Assembly: GCA_015488125.1 (NCBI GenBank)
Contig: WFOJ01000193.1
Span: 1 to 29,174, forward strand
Source of the DNA: Mariprofundaceae bacterium
GTDB lineage: Bacteria; Pseudomonadota; Zetaproteobacteria; Mariprofundales; Mariprofundaceae
Length of the DNA: 29,174 bases
Direction of reading: 5' to 3'
Numbering within the stretch: position 1 is the stretch's first letter; the number at the start of each line of letters is the position of its first letter. Positions 23,138-29,174 of this stretch are shown here, piece after piece. A program made the translations under genes and the position numbers. The notes under the pieces are model-generated. The model was not told where the DNA came from, made no database searches, and saw nothing but the letters and a program-made list of their open reading frames with translations.

Positions 23138-24259
23138 ATGCGTGTTTTCTGGCTGTCGGCTGCTGCTGTTTCCGTGTTGTGTTGTGCTTCTGTGGTACAG
23201 GCGGAAACGGGAGGCAGTGTTACCACGCTGCTGTGGCAGGGGGAAAATTCACTGCATCAACAACGCGGCAACCTGCTGCAACGGTTGCGCTTTCAATGGC
23301 AGCAGCAGATCGGTATGCTGGACTGGCGGGTGGATGATGATGTGCTGGCATTGTACGGTGGCATGGTGCGCGACCCACTGTTTGCCAGACAAAAACGCCA
23401 TCCGCCTGCTACCTGGCTGGATGCTGAAAGCGTGCTCTATGATCGTTCGCCGTGGTGGCTGAGGCATCGGCTGTACCGTGGCTGGTTACGCTGGCAACAG
23501 GGTGACTGGCAACTTGTGGCGGGCAGACAGCGCATGGCCTGGGGCACAGGTCGCTTCTGGAATCCCACGGATATATTCAACCCGGTGTCGCCGGTTGCCC
23601 TGGAGCCAGAAGAAAAAACCGGCGCTGATGCGCTTAGCTTGCAGTGGAACTACTCCGGCTTTGGCAGCCTGCAAGCGGTGTTAGCACCAGGAAAACACAG
23701 ATGGGGACTGCCGCGCAAACAGGCTGTACGTTGGCGCGATACCTTTGACATTGGTGACATCAGTGTTTCATGGCTGCGGGCAGACCACCAGAACCTGCTG
23801 GGCGTGGATTATGCAGGCGACCTGGGTGATGCCGGGATACGCTTTGAAGGCGTGCGCAGCAGTGATGGGCGATGGCAGCAGTGGTTGGTGGGAGGGGATG
23901 TGAACTACGTTAGTCGCTGCTTCCCTGCCGGGCTGTATGTGGCGTTGGAATACCTGAACAATAAGGCAGCGAATCCCTCGTATCAGCCATTATCAGCGAT
24001 GCCTTCAGCGATGTTGCAAAGCCGCAGTCACCAGTTATTGGCCGGGCGCGCTGCTTATGATGTGACAGCGTTGTGGCATGTCGAACTCAACTGGATTCAG
24101 GATCTGGAGCATGCCTCGCAGGCCGTGTTACCGGGTGTGCAGTATTCGCCGGGTGAAGATATGGAGGTGCAATGGACGCTGCAATGGATGACTGGCCAGC
24201 AAGGCGAATTTGCCGGGTTGAATACGATCAGTTTGTTGCGCTGGCAGTGGTTTTTTTAG
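23138..24259 (+). CDS. Outer-membrane beta-barrel protein of unknown function
   Basis: Exported protein of 373 aa; function not recognised. The signal peptide is about 1-22 (VQA/ET). The rest alternates Trp/Tyr-rich strands, and the protein ends in RWQWFF with the C-terminal Phe expected of a Bam-dependent outer-membrane beta-barrel. A motif at about 129-151, GRQRMAWGTGRFWNPTDIFN, resembles a conserved segment I associate with uncharacterised porin-like proteins. The single Cys pair is in the signal peptide; Cys261 is the only mature Cys. It is divergent from resB with under 70 bp between and ends before the shared repeat/terminator region. There is no clear ribosome site. Confidence 0.75.
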   Translation: MRVFWLSAAAVSVLCCASVVQAETGGSVTTLLWQGENSLHQQRGNLLQRLRFQWQQQIGMLDWRVDDDVLALYGGMVRDPLFARQKRHPPATWLDAESVLYDRSPWWLRHRLYRGWLRWQQGDWQLVAGRQRMAWGTGRFWNPTDIFNPVSPVALEPEEKTGADALSLQWNYSGFGSLQAVLAPGKHRWGLPRKQAVRWRDTFDIGDISVSWLRADHQNLLGVDYAGDLGDAGIRFEGVRSSDGRWQQWLVGGDVNYVSRCFPAGLYVALEYLNNKAANPSYQPLSAMPSAMLQSRSHQLLAGRAAYDVTALWHVELNWIQDLEHASQAVLPGVQYSPGEDMEVQWTLQWMTGQQGEFAGLNTISLLRWQWFF

Positions 24260-24269
24260 GGGGCTGATT

Positions 24270-24289
24270 ATAAGTCCTATAGGACTTAT
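24270..24289. repeat. Perfect 20-bp palindrome
   Basis: ATAAGTCCTATAGGACTTAT is identical to its reverse complement. It sits 10 nt after the stop codon of the plus-strand beta-barrel gene and overlaps the start of a 9-bp tandem repeat. Confidence 0.9.
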
Positions 24290-24308
24290 GGGACTTATGG
24301 GACTTATA
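24282..24308. repeat. Three tandem copies of a 9-bp unit (GGACTTATG/A)
   Basis: Units GGACTTATG, GGACTTATG and GGACTTATA follow one another without gaps; an inverted copy of the unit forms the left arm of the adjoining palindrome. The array lies between convergent genes and just beyond the terminator hairpin as read on the minus strand. Confidence 0.85.
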
Positions 24309-24335
24309 AAAAGGGGGCGGTAAACCGCCCCCTTT
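24308..24335 (-). terminator. Intrinsic terminator for the Gly-rich protein operon
   Basis: AAGGGGGCGG (24311-24320) pairs with CCGCCCCCTT (24325-24334) across a TAAA loop, a very stable 10-bp stem. On the minus strand it is followed by TTTTT, so it terminates the minus-strand pair; on the plus strand only TTT follows, so termination of the beta-barrel message would be weaker. Confidence 0.88.
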
Positions 24336-24347
24336 GCTGCTAAAGCA

Positions 24348-24749
24348 TTACTGCTTTTTCTGATTGTCGGAGCCTTTGCCGCCTTCTTCGCCGCCACCAG
24401 CAGCGCCTTCGCCACCGCCACCAGCAGCGCCTTCGCCACCGCCAGTACCACCAGCAGCCGTGTCAACAACTTCTGTACCACCAGTTGTTGTGCTACCAGT
24501 TGTTGTGCCACCGCCAGCCGGTGCGCTGCTACCAGTTGCCGGAGCTGTTATCGCCGGGGCACTCGGCGCTATTGATGGCGCTGGTGGCGCAGTTAATACC
24601 GGTACCGGTGGTGCAACAATCGTTGAACTTCCGCCCAGGCTGCCGCCACCAAGGCCGCCAACAGCGGAAGCGCCGGCAATGGCCAGTGAGCTTCCGGCTA
24701 CGCTCATGGCGGCCAGCATGATCAGATTTCTTACTTGTTTACCCTTCAT
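24348..24749 (-). CDS. Gly/Ala/Thr-rich low-complexity exported protein
   Basis: A 133-aa protein with a hydrophobic N-terminal segment at about 8-30 (signal peptide or anchor). A Gly-rich part, a Pro/Ala-rich part (PSIAPSAPAITAPATG), a Thr/Gly part and an acidic Gly/Glu/Ala tail ending in Lys/Gln follow. No catalytic or folded domain is visible. The DNA holds perfect internal repeats: 24 bp twice at 24393-24440, and 15 bp nearly twice at 24480-24509. ATG 24749 has GGGAG seven bases upstream. It starts 20 nt after the beta-barrel gene at 25582-24770 and is followed by a strong terminator, so the two form an operon. It could be a surface or matrix-like protein; this is a guess. Confidence 0.7.
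   Translation of the reverse strand: MKGKQVRNLIMLAAMSVAGSSLAIAGASAVGGLGGGSLGGSSTIVAPPVPVLTAPPAPSIAPSAPAITAPATGSSAPAGGGTTTGSTTTGGTEVVDTAAGGTGGGEGAAGGGGEGAAGGGEEGGKGSDNQKKQ
24393..24440. repeat. Perfect 24-bp direct repeat, two copies, inside the Gly-rich gene
   Basis: Two identical 24-bp units (24393-24416 and 24417-24440) begin GCCACCAGCAGCGCC on the plus strand. They are in phase with the minus-strand reading frame and encode two Gly/Glu/Ala octapeptides. A further pair of 15-bp near-copies is at 24480-24509. These are likely recent in-frame duplications. Confidence 0.9.
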
Positions 24750-24769
24750 TTCCAATCTCCCTAGAATTC

Positions 24770-25582
24770 CTAGAAATAAGCGTAGCCCAGAGAGCCGATA
24801 AAGCGCGCTTTGGGCTGATTATGTTTCAACAAATCCACTGCACCGAGATTGAGTACAATGGGGTAGTCGTGCAATGGCACCAGTGACAGGCCTGCATTCA
24901 GATCCTTGCCCGTCCAGCTGGCCACAATGGCGGCCTGAGGGTGAAAATGGAAGCCGATACTGGCAAAACCGCCGAACTTGTTGGCATTAATGCCCGGTGT
25001 GTAGGCATTGAACACGGTGCTCTGGAAGCGACCGCTACCAACACCGCCGGAAAGAATCAGGTAATAGGGATGATAGGGATTATCCGGTTGCAGGGCGAAT
25101 ACCTTGCTCAGCGCCATATACACATTGGGCTTGATGTTCGGGCCTTTTGTTGCCGTACCCCAGGTACCCAGGTTTTCCGAACCAATGGCAATGGCGGCAT
25201 TACCAGGCAGCCAGCGATGCAGAGCGACGTTGACGGCGCCACTGTCGCCAAACTTCTTTTTCAGGCTGATGACAGAGATCGTGGTTTCCAGGCCAACATA
25301 TTTTTCCGGATCACCGAGGCCGAAACCTACCGACATTGAACCATCAGTGCGACGTTTGTTGCCTACGCCGTCCGTGCCGGCAATACCGGCAAATGCCTGG
25401 CCCCATTTGGCACCAAAGCCCATGGGTGTACCCAGTGAAGCGCCAGGCGAGATGGCCGGGCGGTCAATGAACTGAACGGCAGTCACCGACTGCATCGGTT
25501 GCATTTGCTGTGCTGAAGCCGTGCCTGCTGTGGCCAGCAGCGTGGCAGCAGTCAGCAGACAGCGCCATGTGTGTGATTTCAT
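24770..25582 (-). CDS. Putative outer-membrane beta-barrel protein of unknown function
   Basis: Exported protein of 270 aa; family not recognised. The signal peptide is about 1-24 (ASA/QQ). The mature part is rich in Gly and aromatic residues in alternating strands and ends in LGYAYF, again a C-terminal Phe typical of outer-membrane barrels. Distinct stretches include LHRWLPGNAAIAIGSENLG and SLVPLHDYPIVLNLGAVD. AGGAGG lies five bases before the ATG, a strong ribosome site, suggesting high expression. It is first in a two-gene operon with the Gly-rich protein and has its own 131-bp upstream region. Confidence 0.75.
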   Translation of the reverse strand: MKSHTWRCLLTAATLLATAGTASAQQMQPMQSVTAVQFIDRPAISPGASLGTPMGFGAKWGQAFAGIAGTDGVGNKRRTDGSMSVGFGLGDPEKYVGLETTISVISLKKKFGDSGAVNVALHRWLPGNAAIAIGSENLGTWGTATKGPNIKPNVYMALSKVFALQPDNPYHPYYLILSGGVGSGRFQSTVFNAYTPGINANKFGGFASIGFHFHPQAAIVASWTGKDLNAGLSLVPLHDYPIVLNLGAVDLLKHNQPKARFIGSLGYAYF

Positions 25583-25639
25583 TTCATCCTCCTGAGTCTG
25601 GTAATGTGGCAGTGCTGCCGGGTGACAAGATACCGGCGT

Positions 25640-25668
25640 AACATACGTGTTTCACATCACAAAAACAA
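25640..25668 (-). promoter_or_regulatory. Candidate promoter for the beta-barrel/Gly-rich operon
   Basis: On the minus strand TTGTTT (25663-25668) and TATGTT (25640-25645) are 17 bp apart, with a predicted start near 25633 and a leader of about 50 nt. Both boxes are partial matches (3 of 6 and 4 of 6). The spacer contains TGTGATGTGAAACACG, which has one CRP-like half-site only. Confidence 0.3.
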
Positions 25669-25691
25669 GAGACAGGAGAAGAAGAATGGTA

Positions 25692-25712
25692 GAGTGTGGC
25701 ATTATGCGCCAC
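25692..25712 (-). terminator. Weak hairpin after the MoxR gene
   Basis: GTGGC/GCCAC (25708-25712 with 25696-25700 on the opposite arm) around a 7-nt loop starts at the MoxR stop codon. A pyrimidine-rich but not pure T tract follows on the minus strand. A modest terminator at best. Confidence 0.3.
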
Positions 25713-25713
25713 T

Positions 25714-26676
25714 TCAGGGTAGGGGAGTGCGCGAGATGATGGCGCTGATCACATCATCTGTGCACTGACCACGAGCTTCTGCTTCGTAATTAAGGATCAG
25801 GCGGTGACGCAGGACGTCGTGGGCAATGGCGTGGATATCCTCCGGGGAGACGTAGTCACGTCCAGCCAGCCAGGCATGCGCGCGGGCGCAGCGATCCAGA
25901 GCAATGGTGGCACGGGGGCTGGCGCCGTATTGCAGGGCGGCTGCCACTTCGTCGTCGTTATGGCGACGGGTGGCGATTACCAGTTGTACCATGTATTGCT
26001 CCAGTTGTTCGCTGACAGGCAATGCCAGCACGGCTTGTCGAGCTTGCAATATCTCGTCGATACTGATTTTGTGCGGCGGGGATGCGTCAGTTTTCTGTGC
26101 TGCTTCTTGCCGGGTCAGGCGCAGAATCTCAAGTTCTTCATCAGCACCTGGATAGTCCACTATGACGTGAAGAAGAAAACGGTCAAGCTGGGCCTCCGGC
26201 AAAGGGTAGGTGCCTTCCTGTTCAAGAGGGTTCTGGGTGGCCATAACCAAAAACAGCTCGCCCAGCGGGTAACTATTGGAGCCGACGGTGATTTGATGTT
26301 CGGCCATGGCCTCAAGCAGGGCGGACTGTACTTTGGCCGGCGCGCGGTTGATTTCATCGGCCAGAATGATGTTGTGAAACAGTGGCCCTCGTTCGAAGTG
26401 GAAGCTGCCATCCTGCTGGCGATAGATTTCCGTGCCTGTCAAATCTCCGGGCAACAGATCAGGGGTGAACTGGATGCGCTGGAAACTGCCGTCAATACCC
26501 TGGCTCAAGGTGTTGATGGCGCGGGTTTTGGCGAGTCCGGGCGCACCTTCGACCAGCAGATGACCTTCAGCCAGCAAGGCAATCATCATGCGGTTGATCA
26601 GTGATCGTTGACCGATCATGTGCTGGCTGACCCAGGCTTCGAGCTGGCAAAATGATTGCCGGATCGCTGTACTCAT
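25714..26676 (-). CDS. MoxR-family AAA+ ATPase
   Basis: Cytosolic AAA+ ATPase of the MoxR group, 320 aa. The Walker A is EGAPGLAKT (Lys50), followed by the MoxR-typical RIQFTPDLLPGDLTGTEIY, FERGPLFHNIILADEINRAPAKVQSALLEAM (Walker B DE), and the sensor 1 Asn in MATQNPLEQEGTYPLPEAQLDRF. MoxR proteins are chaperones that usually mature VWA-domain partners encoded beside them, together with DUF58 proteins. None of these is here; the gene instead ends an M23-sigma-anti-sigma operon. ATG 26676 is fixed by an ATGA overlap with the anti-sigma candidate; an ATG at 26694 is also in frame. Confidence 0.93.
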   Translation of the reverse strand: MSTAIRQSFCQLEAWVSQHMIGQRSLINRMMIALLAEGHLLVEGAPGLAKTRAINTLSQGIDGSFQRIQFTPDLLPGDLTGTEIYRQQDGSFHFERGPLFHNIILADEINRAPAKVQSALLEAMAEHQITVGSNSYPLGELFLVMATQNPLEQEGTYPLPEAQLDRFLLHVIVDYPGADEELEILRLTRQEAAQKTDASPPHKISIDEILQARQAVLALPVSEQLEQYMVQLVIATRRHNDDEVAAALQYGASPRATIALDRCARAHAWLAGRDYVSPEDIHAIAHDVLRHRLILNYEAEARGQCTDDVISAIISRTPLP

Positions 26677-26918
26677 TCTGGTTGTTCCTGGCATTGGCGG
26701 ATGATGTATTGGCGGGTGGCTGCAGGGAGTTCCTGCGCAGGTTCCACTTCATGCGCCTTGCGCAGTGTGGCATGCAATAGTCGTAATGCGTCGGCGTAAT
26801 GGCGGCACGAGCTGCAGATGAGGCAGTGGATGTTCAGGCGAAGTGTTTCTTTCAGGCTTAAGCGTCGTTCGAGTCGATCTGAGGCCAGACGGCTGGCTTG
26901 TTGGCAAAAATGGTTCAT
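26673..26918 (-). CDS. Zinc-finger anti-sigma factor candidate
   Basis: A small 81-aa protein with the ZAS-type motif His31-x3-Cys35-x2-Cys38 in IHCLICSSCRHY, which binds zinc and marks soluble anti-sigma factors. There is no membrane helix, so it would be cytosolic and could respond to redox or zinc status through the Cys cluster (Cys32, 35, 38, plus Cys5). It overlaps both the sigma gene (ATGA) and the MoxR gene (ATGA). Position directly after the ECF sigma gene supports an anti-sigma role, but binding is inferred. Confidence 0.8.
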   Translation of the reverse strand: MNHFCQQASRLASDRLERRLSLKETLRLNIHCLICSSCRHYADALRLLHATLRKAHEVEPAQELPAATRQYIIRQCQEQPE

Positions 26919-27478
26919 GAAGACGCTCCGAATCCGTGTGATTGCAGGCAATGACGCAGTGCCAGACGGGCTCTGTGCATGAGTACATGCAGATTGGTCG
27001 TCGATATGTCACATTGCTTACAGACATCCTCAGTGCTATCACCGTTGATTTCCCGAAGAATGAAGACAAAGCGCTGACGTGCGGGAAGACGGTGCAGGCA
27101 GCTCTCCAGTGTCAGGCGAAAATCCCTGTCGTGAGCAAGGCGGTCAGGGCTGTCATGCCATGCCTGCTGTGGTTCGCGCCAGCTATGATCATCCTGAAAC
27201 CAGGGCGACACGGGATCATCATCCAGTGCCATCTCAAGTTTTCGTCGGCGAATTTGCTGCCGGATGTGGTCGGTGATTTTGTGTTTGAGGATGCCCGTCA
27301 GCCAGGTCTTGCGGCTGGCCTCACCTTTGAAACTGTGTCGCCCCTTCCATGCGGCGAGGAAAGTTTCCTGCACCAGGTCGGCGGCGATGTCGCGATCCTG
27401 TACCCGGGAGAGGGCATAGCGAAAAAGAAAGTCTCCCCATGCAGAAACCCATGCTTCCACATTTGAGTTATGCGTCAC
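26915..27478 (-). CDS. ECF-type RNA polymerase sigma factor
   Basis: Alternative sigma-70 family factor of 187 aa with regions 2 and 4 only. Region 2 spans about 15-85 and includes DIAADLVQETFLAAWKG and ASRKTWLTGILKHKITDHIR. Region 4 at about 125-180 includes LESCLHRLPARQRFVFILREINGDSTEDVCKQC and the recognition helix NLHVLMHRARLALRHCL. The start is GTG at 27478, 14 nt after the M23 gene stop, without a clear ribosome site, so translation is probably coupled. With the zinc-finger protein it forms a sigma/anti-sigma pair. Its target promoters are unknown. Confidence 0.93.
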   Translation of the reverse strand: MTHNSNVEAWVSAWGDFLFRYALSRVQDRDIAADLVQETFLAAWKGRHSFKGEASRKTWLTGILKHKITDHIRQQIRRRKLEMALDDDPVSPWFQDDHSWREPQQAWHDSPDRLAHDRDFRLTLESCLHRLPARQRFVFILREINGDSTEDVCKQCDISTTNLHVLMHRARLALRHCLQSHGFGASS

Positions 27479-27492
27479 GGTCGGGAAATCAA

Positions 27493-28434
27493 TCAGCCAC
27501 GTGGAAGGAATTTCGAAGGGTTAAGAAGTTTGCCAAAACGGTAAACCTCGAAATGCAGGTGAGGGCCGGTTGAGCGTCCTGAAGAGCCGATGCGGCCAAT
27601 CATCTGGCCATCTTTGACTTCATCACCGGGTTTCACCACGATGCTGGAGAGATGGGCGTAGCGGGTGCGATAGCCATAGCCATGTTCGACTTCAACCATA
27701 TAGCCATAATCACGATGGCGCTCAGCATAGACGACAACGCCACGGCTGGCTGCCAGTACCGGTGCACCATAACGGTTGGCGATATCAACACCTTTGTGAA
27801 AGCTGCGCTTTCCTGTAAACGGATCGTTGCGCAGACCGAAATGAGAGCTGAGTGAGCCACCCTCGGAGGGCCACGCGTGGGGACGAGCCAGAGAAATATC
27901 GCGGTTGTCCTGAAGTATCATGTCGATGACGGCGAGTTGGGCATCCAGTTTGGAGAGATGACTGCCGGTGGTGTTGATTTCTTCATCCAGCGCCAGGCGC
28001 AGATCGGTGGCGCTTTGCGGCAGGGCGATAGCAGCGCCGCCAACGGCAGGCTCAAGATTAAAGTCAAACTCTTCGCGATCCAGGCTGGCTGTTGCCACCA
28101 AGCGTTCGCCCAGCGAATCCAGGCGTACCAGTCTTGCCTGTAATTGCCCGAGGTTGCGGGCATACACGCGCATTTTTTGGCGTTCGGCATCAAGCATGGC
28201 TTGCAGTCGTTTTTGCTCCAGCAAGGCCTGTTGTTGTTGCAGGGCGAGTTGATAATTGGCATGCTCAAGGCGCGATTGAATCAGGCTTTTCTGATGTACG
28301 GACCAGCCACCCCAGGCAGCGAGTACCAGTAATACAACAACAGCGGTAATCGCCAGATGGATCCATAGCTTGCGGATCGACAACCGCTTGACCGGTCCCG
28401 TATCCGAGACCACCATCAACGATATATGACTCAA
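27493..28434 (-). CDS. Membrane-anchored M23 peptidoglycan endopeptidase
   Basis: Predicted cell-wall endopeptidase, 313 aa: cytosolic N-terminus, one membrane helix at about 24-45, a periplasmic coiled coil at about 50-108, and a LytM/M23 domain at about 195-305. All catalytic and zinc residues are present: His213 and Asp217 in FHKGVDIA, His261 in RYAHLSS, and His292/His294 in GPHLHFEV. It is therefore likely active, unlike the NlpD-like protein in this window. The start is TTG 28434, supported by AAGGAG six bases upstream; ATG 28416 has no ribosome site. It is the first gene of a four-gene operon with the sigma, anti-sigma and MoxR genes. Confidence 0.92.
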   Translation of the reverse strand: MSHISLMVVSDTGPVKRLSIRKLWIHLAITAVVVLLVLAAWGGWSVHQKSLIQSRLEHANYQLALQQQQALLEQKRLQAMLDAERQKMRVYARNLGQLQARLVRLDSLGERLVATASLDREEFDFNLEPAVGGAAIALPQSATDLRLALDEEINTTGSHLSKLDAQLAVIDMILQDNRDISLARPHAWPSEGGSLSSHFGLRNDPFTGKRSFHKGVDIANRYGAPVLAASRGVVVYAERHRDYGYMVEVEHGYGYRTRYAHLSSIVVKPGDEVKDGQMIGRIGSSGRSTGPHLHFEVYRFGKLLNPSKFLPRG

Positions 28435-28446
28435 GAATTACTCCTT

Positions 28447-28461
28447 CGGGGCAACGCCCCG
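28447..28461 (-). promoter_or_regulatory. GC hairpin abutting the ribosome site of the M23 gene
   Basis: CGGGGC and GCCCCG form a perfect 6-bp stem with a 3-nt loop. On the minus-strand RNA its 3' arm touches the AAGGAG of the TTG-initiated M23 gene. No T-run follows, so it is not a terminator; it may limit or tune translation. Confidence 0.45.
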
Positions 28462-28511
28462 ATCTTCTCCCGGATTTTTCACACGGCAGACCCCTCCCAG
28501 AGGAAAAACGA

Positions 28512-28540
28512 TTGCTAATGACTTTTCGCAGCTTCGTCAA
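28512..28540 (-). promoter_or_regulatory. Candidate promoter of the M23-sigma-anti-sigma-MoxR operon
   Basis: On the minus strand TTGACG (28535-28540, 5 of 6) and TAGCAA (28512-28517, 3 of 6) are 17 bp apart, with a predicted start near 28505 and a 70-nt leader containing the GC hairpin. The -35 box overlaps the end of the AEC transporter gene. Confidence 0.35.
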
Positions 28541-29174
28541 GCCCTGGTCAGCAGCCACAGCCATGCAGGGAGTGAGATCAATGAGGCGAGCGTGGAGGTG
28601 GTGATGGCTTCGGCGTACACAATGGTATTGAGCTTAAAGCGATCACAGATGACCAGTCCCAACACCATGGTGGGCATGGCAGCCTCAATGACTACGGGGT
28701 TCAGCGTGTTAATATCCAGGTTCAGCATGCTTGCCAGCCACCAGGCCAATGACGGCATCAGTATAAGCTGGGCAAGCAACACGGGTATTAGCAGAGGGAG
28801 TTGTCTGAACCAGTTGCGCTGCCATTGCAGCGCCATGCCGACGGCTAGCAGCATAAGGGGGATGACGGCTTGTCCCAGTAGTTGCAGGCTGTGTTCCAGT
28901 ACAGCAGGCAGGGGAATGTGGAGGGCACCAGAGAGCAAGCCAAGTGCAGCAGCCCACAAAGCGGGTACCCGAACAAGTTCCTTGATGGCGGCTTTCACGC
29001 TGCTTTGGCCATGGCCGCAGTGGCTGGCAAGTAATACGCCAGCAGAAAATAATAAGGGCGTGGCTGCCAGCAAGTCGAACTGAATGGCGATTATGCCGGC
29101 CTGTTCGCCAAACATCCCCGTGAGTACGGGCAGCCCGATATAAGTGAAGTTGCCAAACGAAGCGGCCAGCAACA
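28537..29174 (-). CDS. AEC-family transporter (auxin efflux carrier type), 5' part outside window
   Basis: C-terminal ~212 residues of a polytopic inner-membrane transporter; the family is usually about 300 residues, so some 90 are missing beyond the window edge. Typical features: FGNFTYIGLPVLTGMFGE with the helix-breaking Asn-Pro region, a hydrophilic mid-loop, and the second half with EAAMPTMVLGLVICDRFKLN followed by YAEAITTSTLASLISLPAW, a conserved AEC ending. Substrates in bacteria are often small organic acids; none can be inferred here. The stop codon overlaps the candidate promoter of the next operon. Confidence 0.88.
   Translation of the reverse strand, partial: LLAASFGNFTYIGLPVLTGMFGEQAGIIAIQFDLLAATPLLFSAGVLLASHCGHGQSSVKAAIKELVRVPALWAAALGLLSGALHIPLPAVLEHSLQLLGQAVIPLMLLAVGMALQWQRNWFRQLPLLIPVLLAQLILMPSLAWWLASMLNLDINTLNPVVIEAAMPTMVLGLVICDRFKLNTIVYAEAITTSTLASLISLPAWLWLLTRA

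Noticed and set aside
24128..24511. Minus-strand ORF with repeated Ser-Pro-Ile and Val/Ala/Leu runs across the terminator
   Set aside because: It is a reading of the 9-bp repeats, the hairpin and the Gly-rich gene in another frame; it has no ribosome site and crosses a strong terminator.
24364..24801. Plus-strand Pro-rich ORF opposite the Gly-rich gene
   Set aside because: Poly-Pro is the expected antisense of Gly-rich codons; the minus frame has a signal peptide, a ribosome site and a terminator.
25804..26604. 266-residue plus-strand ORF opposite moxR
   Set aside because: Antisense of a highly conserved MoxR frame, with no recognisable features of its own.

Overview
The window is a gene-dense stretch of a bacterial chromosome with no mobile element, CRISPR array or rRNA. 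It suggests a member of Pseudomonadota, most likely Gammaproteobacteria or a close relative. The evidence is a ubiE-ubiJ-ubiB ubiquinone cluster, an ihfA-MerR-tRNA-Pro block, a pcm-(YqaA/DedA)-nlpD block, a TPR lipoprotein followed by a LolB-like lipoprotein, and moderate G+C. Cytochrome c maturation uses System II (ResB/CcsA). No genus can be named from the sequence alone.

Layout. (1) 1-5109, plus strand: 3' part of guaA, an FKBP-type prolyl isomerase lipoprotein, a strong intrinsic terminator, a JAMM/M67 metalloprotease, a large TPR lipoprotein and a LolB-like lipoprotein. (2) 5121-11008, minus strand: ubiE, ubiJ, ubiB, folA, rimI, a REC-histidine kinase fusion and a small membrane protein, all nearly touching. 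(3) 11100-15897, minus strand: tRNA-Pro(GGG), pcm, a YqaA/DedA membrane protein, a five-LysM NlpD-like protein, apt, a 22-codon leader ORF and a CPA2-type antiporter. (4) 16000-16667, minus strand: ihfA and a MerR-family regulator. (5) 16805-23088, minus strand: resB, ccsA, galU, tsaB, a low-molecular-weight tyrosine phosphatase, a P-II protein, an exported msrA and a Cys-rich small protein. (6) 23138-25582: a plus-strand outer-membrane beta-barrel convergent with a minus-strand pair (a second beta-barrel and a Gly-rich exported protein). A hairpin and a 9-bp repeat cluster separate them. (7) 25714-28434, minus strand: a membrane-anchored M23 peptidase, an ECF sigma factor, a zinc-finger anti-sigma candidate and a MoxR ATPase. 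(8) 28537-end: C-terminal part of an AEC-family transporter.

How the genes work together. Much of the content is core metabolism: GMP synthesis, ubiquinone, folate, adenine salvage, t6A tRNA modification, UDP-glucose and cytochrome c. Cell-envelope functions are also prominent: two M23/LytM proteins, several lipoproteins, two beta-barrels and a sigma/anti-sigma module. Ten adjacent gene pairs share a 4-nt stop/start overlap (ATGA or GTGA), indicating extensive translational coupling.

The least explained parts are the M23-sigma-anti-sigma-MoxR operon, the two-gene beta-barrel/Gly-rich pair with its repeat-bearing 3' region, and the leader ORF in front of the antiporter.
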